This document shows, in pieces, positions 1 through 9,787 of a DNA stretch of 64,000 nucleotides. The stretch lies in assembly GCF_027744825.2 (NCBI RefSeq), contig NC_071342.1, forward strand, positions 17,200,501-17,264,500, given 5' to 3'. Source of the DNA: Synchiropus splendidus. Lineage: Eukaryota > Chordata > Actinopteri > Syngnathiformes > Callionymidae. The stretch's first letter is position 1. Every line of letters begins with the position of its first letter. Position numbers and translations under genes: made by a program. Below the pieces are notes generated by a model. That model had not been told where the DNA came from, made no database searches, and was given only the letters and a program-made list of their open reading frames with translations.

Positions 1-535
1 TTCTGCACCTCCTCACACTTGTTTGTACCAATAAAAATAGAAACGACTCAAGTAGTGTGTCCTTCATAAGGAGGCAAGGACGCTCCGCAGACAGGCAAAA
101 GAGAAAATGACAACTGAAACACTGAGGGCGATGGAGGTTTGCTTGAGTGCATCGATGGTGTTGGAGGTTATTTCTGAAGACATCTAAGGATGGAGCAATT
201 TTGATTTGTTCAGGGAGTGTTCCAGTCTGGGGAATGTATTTGGGTGATGTTTTGTTTGATGCAGTTATGTAGTTGCAAGACATTTCAAAAGACATGAAAA
301 ACAAAACCACCATGTTACAATGTCCAAGACATCCTACTCCTTCCATCCACTTCCTTGCACTTATAAGAGGTCGAGTCATGGGGGCAGCAGATTAACTTAA
401 TGTGCCCAGCTTTCTCTTCCAAACATCCATCAGCTTTTCCGAGTCGATTGGAGGACGTCAAAGGTCAAAATATGGGACTGGGATGAAGCTCGACAAAATA
501 CCCAAACCACCTCAACTGGGTTCTATTTGAGCTAC

Positions 536-809
536 TACACATAACATCCAACTTACCTGCTCAACTTATGTCCACCCGTACTTACAACCACGGCCAGCAG
601 ATTTTTTTTTTTTATTCAATGTCTGGCACCGCAGCACGTAGCAGCCCGGCATTGCGTACCACAGTTACGGCAGCACACTCTCACACAGCAGTACAGTAGC
701 ACCTATAACCCTCGCATCAGCTATTTTGAACGGCTTCAACTTACGTCCAATCTGACTTATGACCGGTTGGTCGGAACCAATCTGGGTCGTAAGTCAGATT
801 TACTTGTAC
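536..809 (+). mobile_element. Hairpin-ended non-autonomous DNA transposon, copy A
   Basis: Ends match those of copies B (18299-18600) and C (43430-43738). The left end contains AACATCCAACTTA and the right end TAAGTCAGATTTACTTGTA, giving imperfect terminal inverted repeats of about 19 bp. Shared internal blocks include the ACTTATGTCCACCCGTACTTAC type, a GCACGTAGCAGCCCGGCAT block and CTATTTTGAACGGC. The right end forms a second inner hairpin (GACTTATGACCGG paired with a GTCGTAAGTC-type arm). There is no coding capacity. The superfamily is not identified. Confidence 0.8.
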
Positions 810-893
810 TTGACGGCCAAGCTTCTCAACTTGACGTGCCCGAGAACAGCGCTCACTGAACCCAACTAGACCCTTTGGTGACTAAGAACCATA

Positions 894-960
894 ACTAGGC
901 TGCAACAATTAGTCAAAGTATAATCGACTATTAAATCAGTCATGGACAGATTAATGCGTC
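894..960 (+). mobile_element. hAT-like terminal fragment
   Basis: The sequence CTAGGCTGCAACAATTAGTC followed by ATAATCGACTATTAAAT resembles the common fish hAT terminus TAGGGCTGCAACGATTAGTCGA. Only one end is visible. It is recognised from memory of the family, and its boundaries are approximate. Confidence 0.5.
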
Positions 961-1551
961 AATGACTCGTGAAGGGACACAACAAGCCCGATGTTTTCAA
1001 TGGCAACACTTCAATCTGCCGTGTTGGCATCATCGTCAACCCGTATTCGCCATATGCCGAACAGACGACCTCAACTTGGCCCTGACCCGAAGGAGTCAAC
1101 AGCACCACATCAGAAGCAAAAAACAGTGCTGAGATCCTAATATCCCAAACCAAAGACTGTATTGAAAGATTTATTCTGGCAAGTAAACATCAAGTCCTTA
1201 TGTGAGCAAGTTAACTGACTGAAGACAAAGCACCATGACTGCACAGCAACAGTAATAACAAGCACTTCACAACTGATATGAAGTTTTCCTGACGTGGGTA
1301 TTCATGCATATTTTAGCTAAGCGGCCCAGCGCACGACCCGACCAGCAGGATGAGAGTGAACCCGTGACAGAAATGTAAATATAAAAACACAAACTGAACC
1401 GTTGCCAGACAGACGCTCCAGCAATTAGCGGTAATGAGTGATGACTCCCTCTTGAGAGTTTTTCACTGACTAGACCCATGACACAACAGTCTCACCTGCC
1501 TGGCGTATTCATTAGCGACTTGTTTTTACAGGAGTAGTGCAGTGCAGGTAC

Positions 1552-1706
1552 CTGAATGTCCAGTTGTAGTCATCTGAAACTCTCTCCATGAGGTCGAAAA
1601 CAGGTCCCGGCAGGCTACAAACAGGTCGGTTCCAGTTGTCCCGGACCCTCATGTACAAATTCCGAGTGTAAAAGTTCTCAAAGTCTTGGTAGAGTGGGGT
1701 GAAACT
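1552..1706 (-). CDS. sptlc3: sptlc3-like serine palmitoyltransferase subunit, coding exon 3
   Basis: This exon is 155 nt (residues about 98-148 plus two bases of the next codon), between an acceptor ending TTTCCCCAG and the donor GTACCT at 1551. It encodes [20 protein letters not shown], then [14 protein letters not shown], then [15 protein letters not shown], the highly conserved stretch just before the aminotransferase-like catalytic fold. Serine palmitoyltransferase condenses L-serine with an acyl-CoA to 3-ketosphinganine, the first step of sphingolipid synthesis. Vertebrate SPTLC3 subunits tend to use shorter acyl-CoAs than SPTLC2. The string [18 protein letters not shown] matches my memory of SPTLC3 better than SPTLC2, which has MERxSHDYNWSF. 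Ser follows EQK here where mammals have Asp. The PLP-binding lysine and the rest of the enzyme are encoded beyond position 1. The gene is therefore partial here, cut by the window edge. Confidence 0.95.
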
Positions 1707-2499
1707 CTGGGGAAAAAAACATCCATAATAACATATGTGCAAGCAGCAAGTTTTATTGGCTTTTTTAACCCTCATTTTTTACATTCTGCATAGTCAAGCT
1801 GCTTCATGAAACACACTTTGAATTTCAAAAGTCATTTACCATTTTGTCAGAGTTACAAGATAATGTTCCCTTTACTGACGTCACACAAGGAGCCAAATGA
1901 CAAAATGTGATGAATGATAAAAGGCTGAATGTTATTTGATATAATTCATCTTCTGCACATCAAGTTGCGCCTTTGGAATCCTGTTTGCATACCAAGTAAC
2001 AGCAGGTGACGACAGCACGTCAAGAGCAACTTATCATCTCATCGCTCTCAAGAGCACATGAATGAAACACCCAGAAAAATATCTGCAGTCAACTTTTTTA
2101 TTTACACAACCCCCTTTTGTCAGAAGAAAAACACTTCAAAGCAAAAAAAAAATCAGAAAAAAAAGTCTATCTGAGCTCCTGCAACAAAGGGAAAGTTTGT
2201 TATGTCTTGTGTTTTTTAAGATATTTTAATGATTTGTCAGTCAAAGTTTAGTATTTCTTTACTGCTGTTGGCCAACAGCAGTCTAACATTTACCCTACTC
2301 TCTTCCTCCTTCACTCCTCTTGTTGTTCCGCCTTGACAAGACAACAACAAACCTATTGTTATGACAAAATAATGTATAATTTAAGCAGAGCAGAACAAAT
2401 TAAAACAGTCTACGTGTCCTCAGAGCAAGCTCCCGGTTTCAGAACTTAAATCTGTGGCGGCACAATTGCTCTCGTGTGGCAGCGTTTGAGGCACGTCTA

Positions 2500-2680
2500 G
2501 GATCTGTTGCACAATAATGAATAAGGAACTTGATTCCTCGGAGATTTAATTAGGTTTTCGACTGATATTCTCCGTGGTGTCCTTCCTCACCCCTGGCAAC
2601 ATTCAAGTGCAGAGCAACATGACTGATGAAGGCAGGGGGAGAGCTTAAGAGCAGAAATTGAAATAATTAGGGCAAAACAA
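2500..2680. other. TAAT-containing, repeat-free stretch in intron 2
   Basis: A short segment with several homeodomain-type cores (ATTTAATTAGG, AATAATTAGGG) and no transposon signature. It could be regulatory DNA, but nothing in the sequence proves it. Confidence 0.2.
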
Positions 2681-3039
2681 AACGCGTCGACACCCAAGGC
2701 CCGCCAGCACGCCGCATTGTATAAACCCTCTGCATGTGTGGTTGGTGTTCTGTCCCGCACTGTAGAGTGAAAGGAAAAGACATTTGGAACACAAGAGATT
2801 CACAAAGAAATTCAAGTCATTGTCTGTTAAAAGTGAGCTCCTTCGCTTTGTACATGGAGCCAGACGATTGTTATTTTTAAGTATTGTGAAATGGTAAATT
2901 CAAGCTGAGCTCTCTATAGTGAAATCTAGTGCAGGCAGCGGGGTATGGTCCCAACGACAGTAGCTGGGAAAAAGATGGGAAGCAGAGTTAGAAAGGGAAG
3001 AAATGCCGCTCAAGTTTCAATTGGGAATGACTTGGAAGG

Positions 3040-3215
3040 ACACGTCTAGAAGTGAGGAGGTCAGCAGAGTAAGGTGAAGTATGAAGACGTGGTGAGAACA
3101 GTGTTGGACCGAAAATGTTGGGATGGACAACCCATAAGGTTCATGGAAGTGGTGAATGAGGACAAGAAGATGGGTGTGACCATGGTGGATGTGGACCATC
3201 TGATCATTTCTCAGT
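3040..3215 (+). mobile_element. Degenerate LINE-like fragment
   Basis: The phrase GGTTCATGGAAGTGGTGAAT followed by GAGGACAAGAAGATGG resembles the 3' region of a common fish non-LTR retrotransposon (typical form: TTCATGGATGTGGTGAAGGAGGACATGA). It is heavily degraded. A related phrase occurs at 3865-3955 and 39490-39560. Confidence 0.4.
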
Positions 3216-3864
3216 TCCACAATTTTCAAAAAAGCCTTTTCAAAATTATGTAGTACACTTTTGTCAGGCCTGAAGCATTGTAATACTCTGGCAGCAAACA
3301 ACGAAGGCGTGTCACACACAGATAAAAAGGCATGACACAAAAGTCCACAAACGTCGTCCACGACATGGTTGAGCTATTGTTTAGTGTCACGCTTGACTAC
3401 AAATGTAGTGTGCCGATCAACCATCCGCTACATGATCCATTGAAGCCAACGATTTGTGTAAATTTGACTTGAAGTTTTTGTTTTAATCTGGCTTGAGAAT
3501 CTGAAAGTTTTCTATAAATATTAACCATCACTAGGTTCTCTGTTGAGCGTGGGCTTCTCAAATGTCATGTCTGCAACACTTATTTGTGTTGTTCGGAACT
3601 ATGAGTGGTCATAATGAAAGACTAGCCAAAGATTTTGTATTAAAAAAATCCAATAAGCACACGATTCTCTCACAAGTTGTTGTTTTGAAATGGTGAGTTT
3701 TGTAGGAAAGAACTGCAGAAACTAACTGTTGGCAGTTTTGGCTGTACACGTGCAAAAACATTTTCAAATGTATCTACTGGGCGATACAGTTTCAAAAAAT
3801 GCTGCAGTTCCAGTCACTGAAACTGCCACATTCATGTGGACAGAAGCCTAAACAGATATGTATC

Positions 3865-3955
3865 AGGGCCTAACCATTGAGATTCATAGATGTGACAAAT
3901 AAGGACATGAAGAGGATTGACAAGGAGGAACGACCAAGACTTCTTGTGCAACATC
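3865..3955 (+). mobile_element. Degenerate LINE-like fragment
   Basis: The phrase ATTCATAGATGTGACAAATA followed by AGGACATGAAGAGG is a second decayed relative of the fragment at 3040-3215. Boundaries are approximate. Confidence 0.35.
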
Positions 3956-4076
3956 ATATGTGAAATGATGAAGGGAATTAAATCTATTATAATTGCTGAC
4001 TTTAGTGTTACTCCATCTCAGGATAAGATGTTCTTAGGCCACTAAAGCTGTCCACCAACAAGTAGTAATAGGAAGT

Positions 4077-4140
4077 AGTGATGGGTAGATGAGGCATCAT
4101 GAAACAGTATTGCAGGGTCGATGAGCCCCTTAATGCAAGG
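4077..4140 (+). mobile_element. hAT-like element, one end only
   Basis: It begins TAGTGATGGGTAGATGAGGC and continues ATCATGAAACAGTATTGCAG. The same family end is seen in the full short element at 20526-20710. The partner end is not evident before exon 2, so this copy is truncated. It lies within about 200 bp of the exon 2 donor. Confidence 0.6.
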
Positions 4141-4321
4141 GCTCCTCCTTCAAAGAACTGAACTGTGTTTCTTTAAACAGCAAAGGCGGAGCAAAGACTA
4201 AACACTCCAAGTGAAATTGAGCTTGTGTGCAGTATAAGTTGAGTGCAAACAGTGTACTTTGTTGACTCAGAAAATCACTCGGTGTCCCCAGTTGTTCTGA
4301 AAACAAAAAAGCTTCACTTAC

Positions 4322-4513
4322 CTTCTGCTCCTCTCTCTCCTGAGCAATATTGCACTTCTCTAAGCCCACAGAGCGGAGGAAATCCCGGAGGTAGCCAAAT
4401 AAGGTGACAATACCGAAGCCGAGGTATGTCATAACAGCCACATACATGGGCGCCTGTTCAAAAGATTCCTGCTGGTGCTGCCTGGAGGCGATTCCACTCC
4501 CTGAGCCTTTTGT
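4322..4513 (-). CDS. sptlc3: sptlc3-like serine palmitoyltransferase subunit, coding exon 2 (transmembrane helix)
   Basis: This exon is 192 nt (64 codons, residues about 34-97), flanked by an acceptor ending TTTTAG (AG at 4515-4514) and the donor GTAAGT at 4321, with phase 0 at both ends. After a variable Gly/Ser/Gln stretch it reads ESFEQAP and then a hydrophobic helix, [20 protein letters not shown] (residues about 56-75). It ends in RDFLR and [13 protein letters not shown]. This pattern (FE-AP, one membrane helix, [13 protein letters not shown], ERxEQK) is characteristic of the long-chain-base LCB2 subunits SPTLC2/SPTLC3. In known family members the helix anchors the subunit in the endoplasmic reticulum membrane next to SPTLC1 and the small ssSPT subunits. 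Family assignment is very secure. Confidence 0.95.
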
Positions 4514-5316
4514 CTAAAAGGCAAAGCGGCAAATAAGCTGTCGTACAACACACAGAGGACAAAAGAACATCTTCCATTTATTCAAATGGCGGCAAACAAT
4601 TGACTTAAACCAGGTTGCTTCCATCGTACATGGACGCTGACATCATAATTAGAAAAGCAAAGGTGACATGGAAAACGTCTCTGCAGGTACAGATGACGCA
4701 ACAGATATTTACCCAGGATATTCAAATACTACGCTGCAAACGTTCTTTCAACAAACAACGCATAACCCTCCTCCTGGTAAACACGTTTTGTTCCACTTGA
4801 AAGAGCAACGGATTAACTGTAAGCACAAACGCAAGTATTCTCTGCAAGGACGGGACACTGCTAAGACCCATTTCACGTCACCTGACAAATTCACTTAGAC
4901 TTTAAAGAGATTCATATTTCAATTGGATAAATACACCGTCTGCTGTTTGAACTGGATCCACTCCAAAATCAAATGGATTCGCAGAGAGAGCCAGACAGTA
5001 ACCACTTAAAAATGACAAAAATCTGCATGAATGAAAACCCACACGGGCAGGTGGCTCAGTTTCAAGCTGACTCTAGGATTCATATAATTGTGTATTTACA
5101 ACTCAATATATTAGTGCAACGTTTTAAAACGGCATGTACAGGTTAATCATTACCTTCTTTTGATATCAATAGCATACTGGTGACTTCCTCTATCACCTTT
5201 CCCCACTTATGTCAGTGCTGTTAACTTTTGCTCACGCAAAGAACATATCTATTTTAAAATATGATTTTTATTTATCTACATTTTTGGTAGACATTCTTTG
5301 ATTTGTTTGCCTTACA

Positions 5317-5319
<3 letters not shown>

Positions 5320-5373
<54 letters not shown>
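5320..5373. repeat. (TA)n(TG)n microsatellite
   Basis: A run of about 22 TA units passes directly into a short TG run, inside intron 1. Such compound tracts are common in fish introns and are probably length-polymorphic. Confidence 0.95.
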
Positions 5374-5816
5374 CAAATAAAGGACAGAGTTTAAATTATA
5401 TAGTAAACTCCTTAAACGACAATATTCTGCACTTATTGCCGTTATATTCGGTATATTTACGCAACTTAAGTTAAAGAAACCCACACATCCCACGGCCTGT
5501 TTGTACACCCTGACCGTCCAGTTTGCGTTGCTCATAAGCAACTCAGCAAGTAGGGTGGGGCGTTTTCTAATCACATCTCTGCAACCATGCGAGTAAGAAC
5601 AAGTTTGAAGAGGCTAACTAAATAGTTAGAGGCGACAGGAGTTTATTTTGGTGAAGAGCTGCTTTGCATTGAAAACAGCAATAATACTGTAGTGTGAAAA
5701 TAAACACCGCTAACTGGAAAGCTCTCGGGGGCTTGCGTGGCTGCTTAGTTTGCCTAATGTTAGAGCCGTCCCTAATGGTGCTATAAGAGTTCAGCGGCAG
5801 GATAAACCCTACTAAC

Positions 5817-6312
5817 TAGTGATGTTCGATTCCACTGATTTCCTTTCCGATCGGACACTGAGTCATATTCAGGCTGGTGCCGGCGATACCGATACCAATA
5901 CGATACTAGCTATCAACAAAAAAAGGATACAAACAACTATTATATTGGCAACTCAAAACTGAAATTGCTAGTAGAATATTTAAACAAATAATGCCATAAT
6001 AATTGCACTGTTAAATCAATATAAATTATTCATTTAATTATTATTTATTAAATTATTCAAGTTATATGCATATTCTTAACAGGAACACAAAGGCTATTGA
6101 GATCCTGTTTGAGACGCGGTTGGAAGGTCTTTTAAATTATACAGTGCAATGATAATATAACAGCCTATGTGAAAAATGAACTAGAAAAGATGAATAAAAC
6201 ACAAGTTTAGCAACCAAATATTGTATTAATTTCAATCAAACTTAAACTGTTAAATTTATATATATATATATATATATATATAAATTTAACAGTTTAAGTT
6301 TAAGTTTAACAG

Positions 6313-6356
<44 letters not shown>

Positions 6357-6503
6357 TTAACAGTTTAAGTACTTTACTTTACTTTTACTTTCAAAATACT
6401 TTAGCATCGAAAGTATCAATATTTTGGTTTGAGAATCGATTTCAGAGAACCAACATCCGGTATCGGAGGTATCGGTATTTCAGGATCGATCCGCACATGA
6501 CTA
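5817..6503 (+). mobile_element. hAT-like DNA transposon with 8-bp target duplication
   Basis: The left end TAGTGATGTTCGATTCCACT and the reverse complement of the right end (TAGTCATGTGCGGATCGATC) form imperfect terminal repeats. The flanking 8-mers CTACTAAC (5809-5816) and CTGCTAAT (6504-6511) match at 6 of 8 positions, both differences being transitions, as expected for an aged hAT target-site duplication. GATACCGATACC-type subterminal motifs (5885-5905) and their inverted partner (6458-6480) support this. No transposase frame remains. Confidence 0.7.
6238..6369. repeat. Perfect palindrome around a TA microsatellite, with a third arm copy
   Basis: The 21-nt arm at 6238-6258 (AAACTTAAACTG...) is the exact reverse complement of 6281-6301, separated by a 22-nt TA tract. 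This makes a 64-bp perfect palindrome. A further TA tract then leads to another copy of the right arm at 6352-6369. It lies inside the hAT-like element. Confidence 0.95.
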
Positions 6504-6666
6504 CTGCTAATTCAAATGGGAAGCAACTTCAGGTTTTTATACAGGAGGAAATCGGAGTGCTCAACAGATGCCTGCTCATGTTGGGCTTCTCACACATGTT
6601 AACTCGTGAAACTGTGTGTCCAAGTGTGTCTCGTGATGGACAGGAGATATGTCCCAACAGCGCAAG

Positions 6667-6691
6667 ACGGAAGTAGCTGTTACAAGGTCAA
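6667..6691 (+). repeat. 25-bp dispersed repeat, partner inverted at 10530-10554
   Basis: The sequence GGAAGTAGCTGTTACAAGGT followed by CAA occurs here and, inverted, at 10530-10552. A further GAC/GTC triplet beyond it differs by one base. It is probably the remains of one transposon family, but the wider context does not align obviously. Confidence 0.75.
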
Positions 6692-7156
6692 GCATCCCAC
6701 AACACCTTTATGGACACAGACATCATATAGTGAGTGACAGAAAGAGACTTATATTCTCAGAAAACTGCTGATAACAGTAACGTGTCCTCCTCACTCTGCC
6801 TGCCTGAGGGCAAAGAAAACTTGCTCCTGAGAGGAGGAAGAATTTCAGGGCGTAGTTTATGGCCAGACACTGCTGTGTAGTACTGCTCAAATATTACACA
6901 CCACTCAGAAAAATACAAACAATATGAAAAGTAACATGAAGCAAACTAGTTTCATAAAGCTACAAATACGTCACAACGCAAACCGGAAGTATCTGCACTC
7001 AAAATAATTCACTCCACAGGTTGCGGACCTGTCAGGTATATAATTAATATAAAAGCAGCCGGAACATTGAATGGAATATACAGTCGTTCAGTCCGCACAC
7101 AGTTGACCCCACGCATGAGGTGTTTCAGAATGACATATTGAAAAGGACAAACGTAC

Positions 7157-7255
7157 CTCTCTCCTGTCGCGGAAGCCATTTCGCTTAATTTCATCGCATT
7201 TCATTCCATTTTGTTTGAGGAGTTTCAGGTTGCCGTTCGCACTCGTGACTGTCAT
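7157..7255 (-). CDS. sptlc3: sptlc3-like serine palmitoyltransferase subunit, coding exon 1
   Basis: This is the first coding exon of the gene that continues in the exons at 4322-4513 and 1552-1706. On the minus strand the ATG at 7255-7253 opens 33 codons that end in GAG, followed directly by the donor GTACGT at 7156. An in-frame TGA lies 27 nt upstream (7282-7280), so this is the first ATG in the frame, and it has A at position -3. The exon ends in phase 0 and so joins exon 2 in frame. The peptide is hydrophilic with two Asn-Gly pairs, as in the poorly conserved cytosolic N-terminus of vertebrate SPTLC2/SPTLC3. A longer-looking reading from the ATG at 7194 is in another frame and would leave two bases over at the donor, which breaks exon 2. 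This start is inferred from splice phase and position, because exon 1 is too divergent to confirm by sequence. Confidence 0.72.
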
Positions 7256-7420
7256 GTTGTCGGGAGCAGCAGCGGCTCGTCAGACTGTCAACTAATAAAT
7301 ATCCACGCTCCGTTTTCACCCGCTCAACTCAGGTAGGCGACTTCCTGCTTGCGCTGCTGCAGTTCTGCCTCCTGCCATCGGAACTTCGATGCTCCACAAA
7401 ACACTGACGTCTCTAACGTT
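7256..7420 (-). promoter_or_regulatory. Putative 5' UTR and core promoter region of the sptlc3-like gene
   Basis: This is the sequence immediately upstream (minus strand) of the exon 1 ATG. It is richer in G, C and CG dinucleotides than the AT-rich flank beginning at about 7500, as is common for vertebrate promoters without a clear TATA box. I see no convincing TATA box and cannot place the transcription start. A non-coding upstream exon further right is possible. Confidence 0.35.
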
Positions 7421-9356
7421 GACGTTCTCGTCCCCTCTGCCTTGCGCCTGACTTGGCAGTGAAACTAAACGCTGCTTTCGAGTTTGAAAAACCTTGTGAT
7501 CGCAATTGTAGTTATTGAAACTAATATAGATTTTTAAAAGACAACTTTTCTTTGCAGAAGAAATGTTAAAATAAACCCACACACAAAAAATATATATAAA
7601 GAAAAGAAAACCTGATTATAAATTTAAATATTTATTATTATATTTTCATAATGATGTAAACCACTGCCAAACAATCACTACCATAGTGTTAGTGCATTGT
7701 AGCTTTTGTTTGCGTTGTCTGTGGAATGTTATTGCTGTCAAATTGGTATCTGTAATATTGAAAATGCCATCTAATTATATTTATTTACTTCTTGGTGAGT
7801 ATGACTAGCGTGGACATATCAATAACCAACGTTGCTCAAACATCCATGTTAAACACATTAAATTAAAAAGTATTGAATTAAATACTACAGAAACCGACCA
7901 CTAGATTCCAGATTTAAAATCACATAGGAGGAAGAAGCACCCATCTTCAGGCATGTTTCTTGTCTAAATTGAGCTGCATGTCCCTGTGCAGGTCAGGGGT
8001 CGATCGCAGGTATATCTGGAGCGTAGAACCTGCTGAGCAGAGCAGAAGTCAGGAAGAGCAATTTCAACTGTCTCAACTTTAGTCTCATAGAGTTAAGTGA
8101 CAAATTTTAAAATTATACTCCCCATAACATTCTGGATTTTTAAGAGATGACTCACTACTGTCATTGAAAAAAGCTTAAATTTAACCTCCTGCTCTTTCAT
8201 ATTTCATAGTCATATTCATAAAGCATGAGTCAGCAGATCATGATAATGTGAAGAGAAACTTTAGGAATGCGAGTGCATGCCTGAACATCTGTCAAACTGA
8301 CGCAACACTTGCGGGTTGCTTGAAAAACAAAAATACAAAACCTCAAAAAGTGGTAATTCCTCTTTTACTTCAGTATCGATTTCCTGTAAATTGACAAAAA
8401 AAGTGTTGGCTAAAATCTCCCTGGCCTCATTGTGCACGGCAACAGTCTTTACAAAAATTACAAATTCACAACTGAACGTTTGTGTGTTTCAGAAGAGGCC
8501 CTGACAATGTTTGGATGAAACCATGTCGTGATGAAGCGGGTGAACAGGGACGCTGATGAAAGTATTTCCTCTCATGACATGCGTCAAACATAGAAACAAA
8601 GTGATGCCTGACCTGTTCTTAAGTAATTGTCAGTGAGTGTACTGTTGTTTTGAGGCGCCTCGGGCCCTGCAGGATGACATGTGCCACATACCTAAACCAC
8701 AGCGCTTCCTTCCTTTAACACCACCAGATTACAGCGATTAAATTGAAACCTGCTTGTTGGATGCATTTGAAGTATTTGTATTTGGGTTAAGGGTTAAAAT
8801 GCCTTCCGTCCGGCGGAAATATATGTTTGGCAATTTCCTTCATTTGCTTAGGGCGGGATGGGATTTGCAGTTCTCTCTAAAACAGCAGTCCACAGCCACT
8901 GACCAAATGGAATTTGCTTATTCAGTGATAAGCAATTTAATTACATTTCATCATTGCATCCTCGTACCTAAACCTTGCGTTTGCAATGGAGCTGTCACGG
9001 CAGCGAACAGTCTTACGTGCAGCGCTGCTTTTAGAGGGACCAGATGCAGCCCACATCTGTCAGGCATCATTAGCTGGAGAAGGTTGTGCAGCAGTGCTGG
9101 TTTTGCCGTCACAAATGTTCATCCAACCTTTTTTTTTTTTTTTTTTTTTTTTTTCACACTCTTGGCATGTAGGCTCTCGAACAGCCGTGTGTGAAGATCA
9201 AGAATGAAGTTGTCACAGCCGGGGAACGCCGACTCATCATGTGCGAACATGTGTTGAACCTGGTGACCTTTGGTAAAATGAACAGGCTTGTATTGGAACA
9301 GCAGTGCTATTTCAGCCATGGTTTTGATTTGATTTGTACAGAACCAAAAAAAAAAA
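7421..9356. other. Intergenic flank upstream of sptlc3-like gene
   Basis: AT-rich sequence with no convincing exon. It includes a 27-nt poly-T tract at about 9128-9154. Open frames on both strands here are short, and one of them simply reads through the poly-T as polyphenylalanine. Confidence 0.6.
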
Positions 9357-9787
9357 AAGAGAGAAGTTTTGCGAGATCTCGCAATACAGTGACGTTCTGG
9401 GTTTATGGTACTGTTCCTTTAAGAGCTCAATGGTGACAAGTGCGTGAGGGTGTTTTGGGAGTTGTTGAGGAGAGCAGTACACAGTGTTTGAGTGAAATAA
9501 AAGAAGAAACTAACCTACGGAACGGCTGTTTTTGTCTTCTACCAGCGGACGCTACAATACTTTTGCAACATCTCACACCGTTCACATGTATTGATCCTGC
9601 TGCGAGAAGTAGAGGAGTCATGGAGGATGACCAAAACCATGCTTGCGACGAAGCATGGACTGTTCGTCCTCATATTTTAGTCCAATTTCGAATTAAAATT
9701 CAATGAGTCGCTGTTGTTATGATTGTTTGACCTGGAAGTAGTTACGATGTTACTTGCAATACGAGATCGCAAAACTTCTCTTTTTTT
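9357..9787. mobile_element. Unclassified TIR element of about 430 bp
   Basis: The left end GAGAAGTTTTGCGAGATCTC and the right end (reverse complement AGAGAAGTTTTGCGATCTCG) form inverted repeats of about 22-28 bp, next to A-rich and T-rich tracts respectively. The interior has short overlapping frames on both strands but no recognisable protein. It may be a non-autonomous DNA transposon, or two unrelated copies of one terminus. Confidence 0.5.

Larger units (their letters stand above)
1..1551 (-). other. Partial intron 3 of the sptlc3-like gene
   Basis: This is sequence downstream of the exon 3 donor, cut by the window edge. It contains hairpin-ended TIR element copy A (536-809) and a hAT-like terminal fragment at 894-960. 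The next expected coding segment of the enzyme (beginning YTG and continuing to a VINMGSYN-type motif) is not seen, so it must lie outside the window. Confidence 0.75.
1707..4321 (-). other. Intron 2 of the sptlc3-like gene
   Basis: This interval is bounded by GTAAGT at 4321 and TTTCCCCAG at 1707. It is mostly unique AT-rich sequence. It carries weak LINE-like fragments near 3040-3215 and 3865-3955 and one end of a hAT-like element at 4077-4140. A TAAT-containing stretch at 2500-2680 shows no repeat features. I see no additional exon. Confidence 0.8.
4514..7156 (-). other. Intron 1 of the sptlc3-like gene
   Basis: This interval is bounded by GTACGT at 7156 and TTTTAG at 4514. It contains a TA/TG microsatellite at 5320-5373 and a hAT-like element at 5817-6503 that includes a TA-rich palindrome. 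At 6667-6691 it also holds a 25-bp sequence that recurs inverted at 10530-10554. No further coding exon is apparent, and exons 1 and 2 join in phase without one. Confidence 0.75.

Noticed and set aside
7009..7194. Minus-strand frame starting MKLSEMASATGERY as the sptlc3 N-terminus
   Set aside because: It crosses the donor at 7157 with two bases left over, which does not fit the phase 0 start of exon 2. The frame from 7255 fits exactly.
9128..9154. Poly-T tract as a retroposon tail
   Set aside because: There is no recognisable element body or target duplication next to it.
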